A DNA stretch of 7,460 bases. It comes from Gallionellaceae bacterium CG11_big_fil_rev_8_21_14_0_20_60_62 (GTDB lineage Bacteria; Pseudomonadota; Gammaproteobacteria; Burkholderiales; Gallionellaceae). The DNA is taken from positions 4,385 through 11,844 of the forward strand of contig PCWU01000115.1 in NCBI GenBank assembly GCA_002787455.1. Direction: 5' to 3'. Numbering within the stretch: the first letter of the stretch is position 1; each line of letters starts with the position of its first letter. The translations under genes and the position numbers were made by a program. Below, piece after piece: positions 4,975 to 7,460 of the stretch. The notes under the pieces are model-generated. The model had not been told where the DNA came from, searched no databases, and saw only the letters and a list, made by a program, of their open reading frames with translations.

Positions 4975-6783
4975 ATGACTGCAGTCACCTTCGATCCCAA
5001 GCAATATGTCGCATCGCTACCCTTGCAGCCTGGCGTGTACCGCATGCTGGACGAGGCGGGGCAGGTGTTGTACGTGGGCAAGGCGAACCAGCTAAAGAAA
5101 CGCGTCGGCTCCTATTTCCGCGACAGCAATCTGTCGCCGCGCATCCGCCTGATGGTGTCGCACATCGCGCGCATCGAGGTGACCGTGACGCGCTCGGAAG
5201 CGGAAGCGCTGCTGCTGGAAAACAATCTCATCAAGACGCTCAAGCCGCGCTACAACATCCTGTTCCGCGACGACAAATCCTATCCCTACATCGTGCTGAC
5301 CGGCGACACGTCGCCGCGCCTGACCTACTATCGCGGCACGACCGACAAGCGTCACCAGTATTTCGGTCCTTACCCCAACGCGCAGGCGGCGAAAGAAACC
5401 ATCCATTTGCTGCAAAAGGTGTTCCGGCTGCGCACCTGCGAAGACGGCGTGTTCGGCAATCGCACCCGGCCTTGTCTGCTGCACCAGATCCATCGCTGCA
5501 GCGCGCCGTGCGTAAACATCATCAATGCGGAAGATTATGCGACCGACGTGCGCAATGCAGGATTGTTGCTGCACGGCAAGTTCGACGAAGTGGAAAAGCG
5601 CTTGCGCGCGGCGATGGAGCAGGCGGCGGCGCAGATGGAATACGAACACGCCGCCGCCCTGCGCGACCAGTTGCAGGCCTTGCACACCGTGCAGCAGCAA
5701 CAGTTCGTGGAAAGCGGGCGTGCGACCGATGCCGACATCGTCGCGGTGGTTGAAGAGAAGGGTGCGTTGTGCCTGAATCTGGCGGTGGTGCGCGGCGGGC
5801 GCCATCTCGGCGACAAACCCTTCCTGCCGTCCAATGTGCAGGGACAGGACAGTGCCGAAGTGCTGCAAACTTTTCTCGCGCAGCATTACCTGGAACACCG
5901 CGCGCCGCCACTGATCGTGACCAATCTGGCGGTTGACGATGCCGCTCTGGCCGAGTTGTTGAGCGAGCTGGCCGGACACAAGGTGCAGATTCGCCACAGC
6001 GTCAGCGGCGAACGGCGGCAATGGCTGGAGATGGCGCAGGCTAATGCACTGCTGGTCTTGCGCCGTCAGGCCGGCTTGCGGGCGGGACAGGTATTGCGCC
6101 GCGATGCCTTGCGCGCCGCTCTGGACTTGCCCGATCTGCAGCGGATCGAATGTTTCGACATCAGCCACACCATGGGCGAGGCGACGGTGGCTTCCTGTGT
6201 GGTGTATGACGAGCTGGAAATTCGGCCGCAGGAGTATCGCCGCTACAACATTGAAGGCATCACGCCCGGCGACGACTACGCCGCGATGCGCCAGGCGTTG
6301 CTGCGGCGTTACCGGAAATTGCAGGCAGGCGAAGGCAAGCGCCCCGACCTGATCCTGATCGACGGCGGCGCCGGGCAATTGGGCATTGCGGTGGAGGTGA
6401 TGACCGAATTGTGCCTGACCGACATTGCCCTGGTCGGGGTGGCGAAAGGGGTGGAGCGCAAACCGGGAATGGAGCAATTGTTACGACCCGGCGCGGAAAA
6501 GCCTTTACAATTGCCGCCCGACAACCCGGCTTTGCATCTGATCCAGCAAGTGCGCGACGAGGCGCACCGCTTTGCCATCAGCGGACACCGGGCGCGGCGC
6601 GGCAAGGCGCGCACCGCCTCATCGCTGGAAGAGATCGAAGGCATAGGCGAAAAACGCCGGCGCAATCTGCTAACCCACTTTGGCGGCCTGAAAGGTGTGC
6701 AGCAGGCGAACATCGGGGAACTGGGGCGAGTGGAGGGCATTAGCCCGGAGCTGGCCAAAAAAATACACAACCATCTGCACTGA
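4975..6783 (+). CDS. uvrC: UvrABC system protein C, excision endonuclease subunit
   Basis: UvrC joins the UvrB-DNA complex at bulky lesions and cuts the damaged strand on both sides during nucleotide-excision repair. The 602 residues are close to the usual length. An N-terminal GIY-YIG nuclease domain makes the 3' cut (PGVYRML at 19-25, YVGKA at 33-37, R43, E82). A cysteine cluster follows at 155, 167, 175 and 179, the type reported to bind an iron-sulfur cluster in E. coli UvrC. The UvrB-binding UVR helix spans about 203-238. The RNase H-like domain makes the 5' cut (D395, D433/D434, D463, H531). Two helix-hairpin-helix motifs (from about 553) end the protein. ATG 4975 fits the family N-terminus; the GTG at 4945 would add residues encoded by the palindromic repeat. 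The Shine-Dalgarno (GAG, 4966-4968) is weak. pgsA follows one base after the stop. Confidence 0.97.
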   Translation: MTAVTFDPKQYVASLPLQPGVYRMLDEAGQVLYVGKANQLKKRVGSYFRDSNLSPRIRLMVSHIARIEVTVTRSEAEALLLENNLIKTLKPRYNILFRDDKSYPYIVLTGDTSPRLTYYRGTTDKRHQYFGPYPNAQAAKETIHLLQKVFRLRTCEDGVFGNRTRPCLLHQIHRCSAPCVNIINAEDYATDVRNAGLLLHGKFDEVEKRLRAAMEQAAAQMEYEHAAALRDQLQALHTVQQQQFVESGRATDADIVAVVEEKGALCLNLAVVRGGRHLGDKPFLPSNVQGQDSAEVLQTFLAQHYLEHRAPPLIVTNLAVDDAALAELLSELAGHKVQIRHSVSGERRQWLEMAQANALLVLRRQAGLRAGQVLRRDALRAALDLPDLQRIECFDISHTMGEATVASCVVYDELEIRPQEYRRYNIEGITPGDDYAAMRQALLRRYRKLQAGEGKRPDLILIDGGAGQLGIAVEVMTELCLTDIALVGVAKGVERKPGMEQLLRPGAEKPLQLPPDNPALHLIQQVRDEAHRFAISGHRARRGKARTASSLEEIEGIGEKRRRNLLTHFGGLKGVQQANIGELGRVEGISPELAKKIHNHLH

Positions 6784-6784
6784 C

Positions 6785-7366
6785 ATGCCGACCAACATTC
6801 CCAATCTGCTGACCTGGTTCCGCATCCTCCTGATCCCGGTGTTCATCGCCGTGTTCTACGTGTCGGACGAAACCCTGAGTTTGCACCACAAGCATCTGCT
6901 CGGCACGTTCGTATTCTGGCTGGCTGCGATCACCGACTGGCTGGACGGTTATCTGGCGCGCGTGCTGAACCAGAGTTCGGCCTTTGGCGCGTTTCTCGAC
7001 CCGGTCGCGGACAAACTGATGGTGGTTGCCGCGCTGGTCATCCTGGTCAAACTGGGCCATGTGGATTCGATCATCGCCTTCATCATCATCGGGCGCGAGC
7101 TGACCATTTCCGCCCTGCGCGAATGGATGGCGCAACTGGGCAAAAGCAAAAGCGTTGCCGTCTCCATGCTGGGTAAGCTGAAGACCGTGTTCCAGATGCT
7201 GGCGATCCTGTTTCTGCTGTATCAGGAATCCCTGTTCGGCATTCCGACCCGCATGGTGGGTACCGTCCTGATCTATCTTGCCGCCATCCTTACCCTGTGG
7301 TCGATGGTGTATTACCTGATGCTGGCGATGCCGCAGCTCACCGGAAAATCGCGCGATCAAAATTGA
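6785..7366 (+). CDS. pgsA: CDP-diacylglycerol--glycerol-3-phosphate 3-phosphatidyltransferase
   Basis: PgsA is an inner-membrane enzyme that transfers the phosphatidyl group from CDP-diacylglycerol to glycerol-3-phosphate. It yields phosphatidylglycerophosphate, the precursor of phosphatidylglycerol and cardiolipin. The 193 residues contain the complete CDP-alcohol phosphotransferase signature DG(x)2AR(x)8G(x)3D(x)3D, starting DWLDGYLAR at 51-59, with metal-binding D51, D54, D72 and D76. The N-terminus NIPNLLTWFRILLIPVF is typical of PgsA. Hydrophobic spans near 9-26, 38-50, 78-99, about 138-151 and 156-178 fit several membrane helices. The ATG lies one base after the uvrC TGA with no clear Shine-Dalgarno of its own, suggesting translational coupling; uvrC-pgsA is a common pair in proteobacteria. 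Phosphatidylserine synthase and other family members are less likely because of the N-terminal match and neighbours. Confidence 0.95.
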   Translation: MPTNIPNLLTWFRILLIPVFIAVFYVSDETLSLHHKHLLGTFVFWLAAITDWLDGYLARVLNQSSAFGAFLDPVADKLMVVAALVILVKLGHVDSIIAFIIIGRELTISALREWMAQLGKSKSVAVSMLGKLKTVFQMLAILFLLYQESLFGIPTRMVGTVLIYLAAILTLWSMVYYLMLAMPQLTGKSRDQN

Positions 7367-7390
7367 TTTTTCGGGCTTGCTCTGTATAAT
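7363..7390 (+). promoter_or_regulatory. Predicted sigma70 promoter for tRNA-Pro
   Basis: TTGATT at 7363-7368 and a consensus TATAAT at 7385-7390 are 16 bases apart. The -35 covers the pgsA TGA stop. The predicted start near 7397 is only a few bases before the tRNA, and the bases after the -10 (GCCGCGC) are GC-rich, as expected for a stable-RNA promoter under stringent control. Confidence 0.75.
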
Positions 7391-7400
7391 GCCGCGCTCT

Positions 7401-7460
7401 CGGGGTGTAGCGTAGCCTGGTAGCGCGCCTGGTTTGGGACCAGGATGTCGGGAGTTCGAA
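7401..7460 (+). tRNA. tRNA-Pro(UGG), 5' part (cut by the window edge)
   Basis: The sequence folds as the first 60 bases of a proline tRNA. The acceptor strand CGGGGTG (7401-7407) is followed by T8-A9, then a D arm with stem GCGT (7410-7413) closing on GCGC, including one U-G pair. The anticodon stem pairs CCTGG (7428-7432) with CCAGG (7440-7444) around the loop TTTGGGA, giving anticodon TGG at 7435-7437, which reads CCN proline codons. The variable loop is ATGTC, the T-stem 5' strand GGGAG (7450-7454), and the T loop starts TTCGAA at the last base. The 3' T stem, acceptor strand and CCA end lie beyond the window. It appears to have its own promoter but could also receive transcription from uvrC-pgsA. 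Confidence 0.95.

Noticed and set aside
5092..6477. Long minus-strand open frame (461 codons) opposite uvrC
   Set aside because: It has the same composition-driven character: no family motif, no ribosome site, and it is opposite conserved catalytic domains of UvrC.
1..7460. A previously undescribed multigene system
   Set aside because: Every substantial plus-strand gene belongs to a well-known housekeeping or repair family in a familiar order. No unknown gene or gap large enough to hold one remains.

Overview
This window is a conserved housekeeping stretch of a bacterial chromosome, fully coding on the plus strand. Its high GC content, the gene order infB-rbfA-truB-rpsO-pnp followed by uvrC-pgsA-tRNA-Pro, and the protein sequences point to a betaproteobacterium. 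A relative of the Nitrosomonadales/Gallionellaceae seems likely, but that placement rests on remembered sequence similarity, not on a search.

Positions 1-4184 form a translation and RNA-metabolism cluster. The end of infB (initiation factor IF2) overlaps rbfA by one base (TAATG), and rbfA overlaps truB by 17 bases if truB uses the GTG start favoured here. A sigma70-like promoter then precedes rpsO (ribosomal protein S15). A hairpin terminator/attenuator lies between rpsO and pnp (PNPase, TTG start). A strong Rho-independent terminator closes the cluster at about 4205-4230.

Positions 4238-6783 carry two DNA-repair genes: a family 5 (UDGb-type) uracil-DNA glycosylase with four probable iron-sulfur cysteines, and uvrC, the nucleotide-excision-repair endonuclease subunit. 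Between them lies an 80-base imperfect palindrome (4882-4961). Each arm is built from 10-base near-repeats, and it looks like a dispersed palindromic element that now encodes the last residues and the stop codon of the glycosylase.

Positions 6785-7460 hold pgsA (phosphatidylglycerophosphate synthase), one base after uvrC. A tRNA-Pro(UGG) gene follows and is cut by the window edge. Its promoter starts inside the pgsA stop region and shares an 18-base -10/discriminator block with the rpsO promoter.

I see no phage, CRISPR array, toxin system, insertion sequence or new multigene system. No gap between genes exceeds about 100 bases. The points most worth a second look are the palindromic element, the shared promoter block, and an unusual three-residue patch in PNPase that matches a sequence 45 bases downstream.
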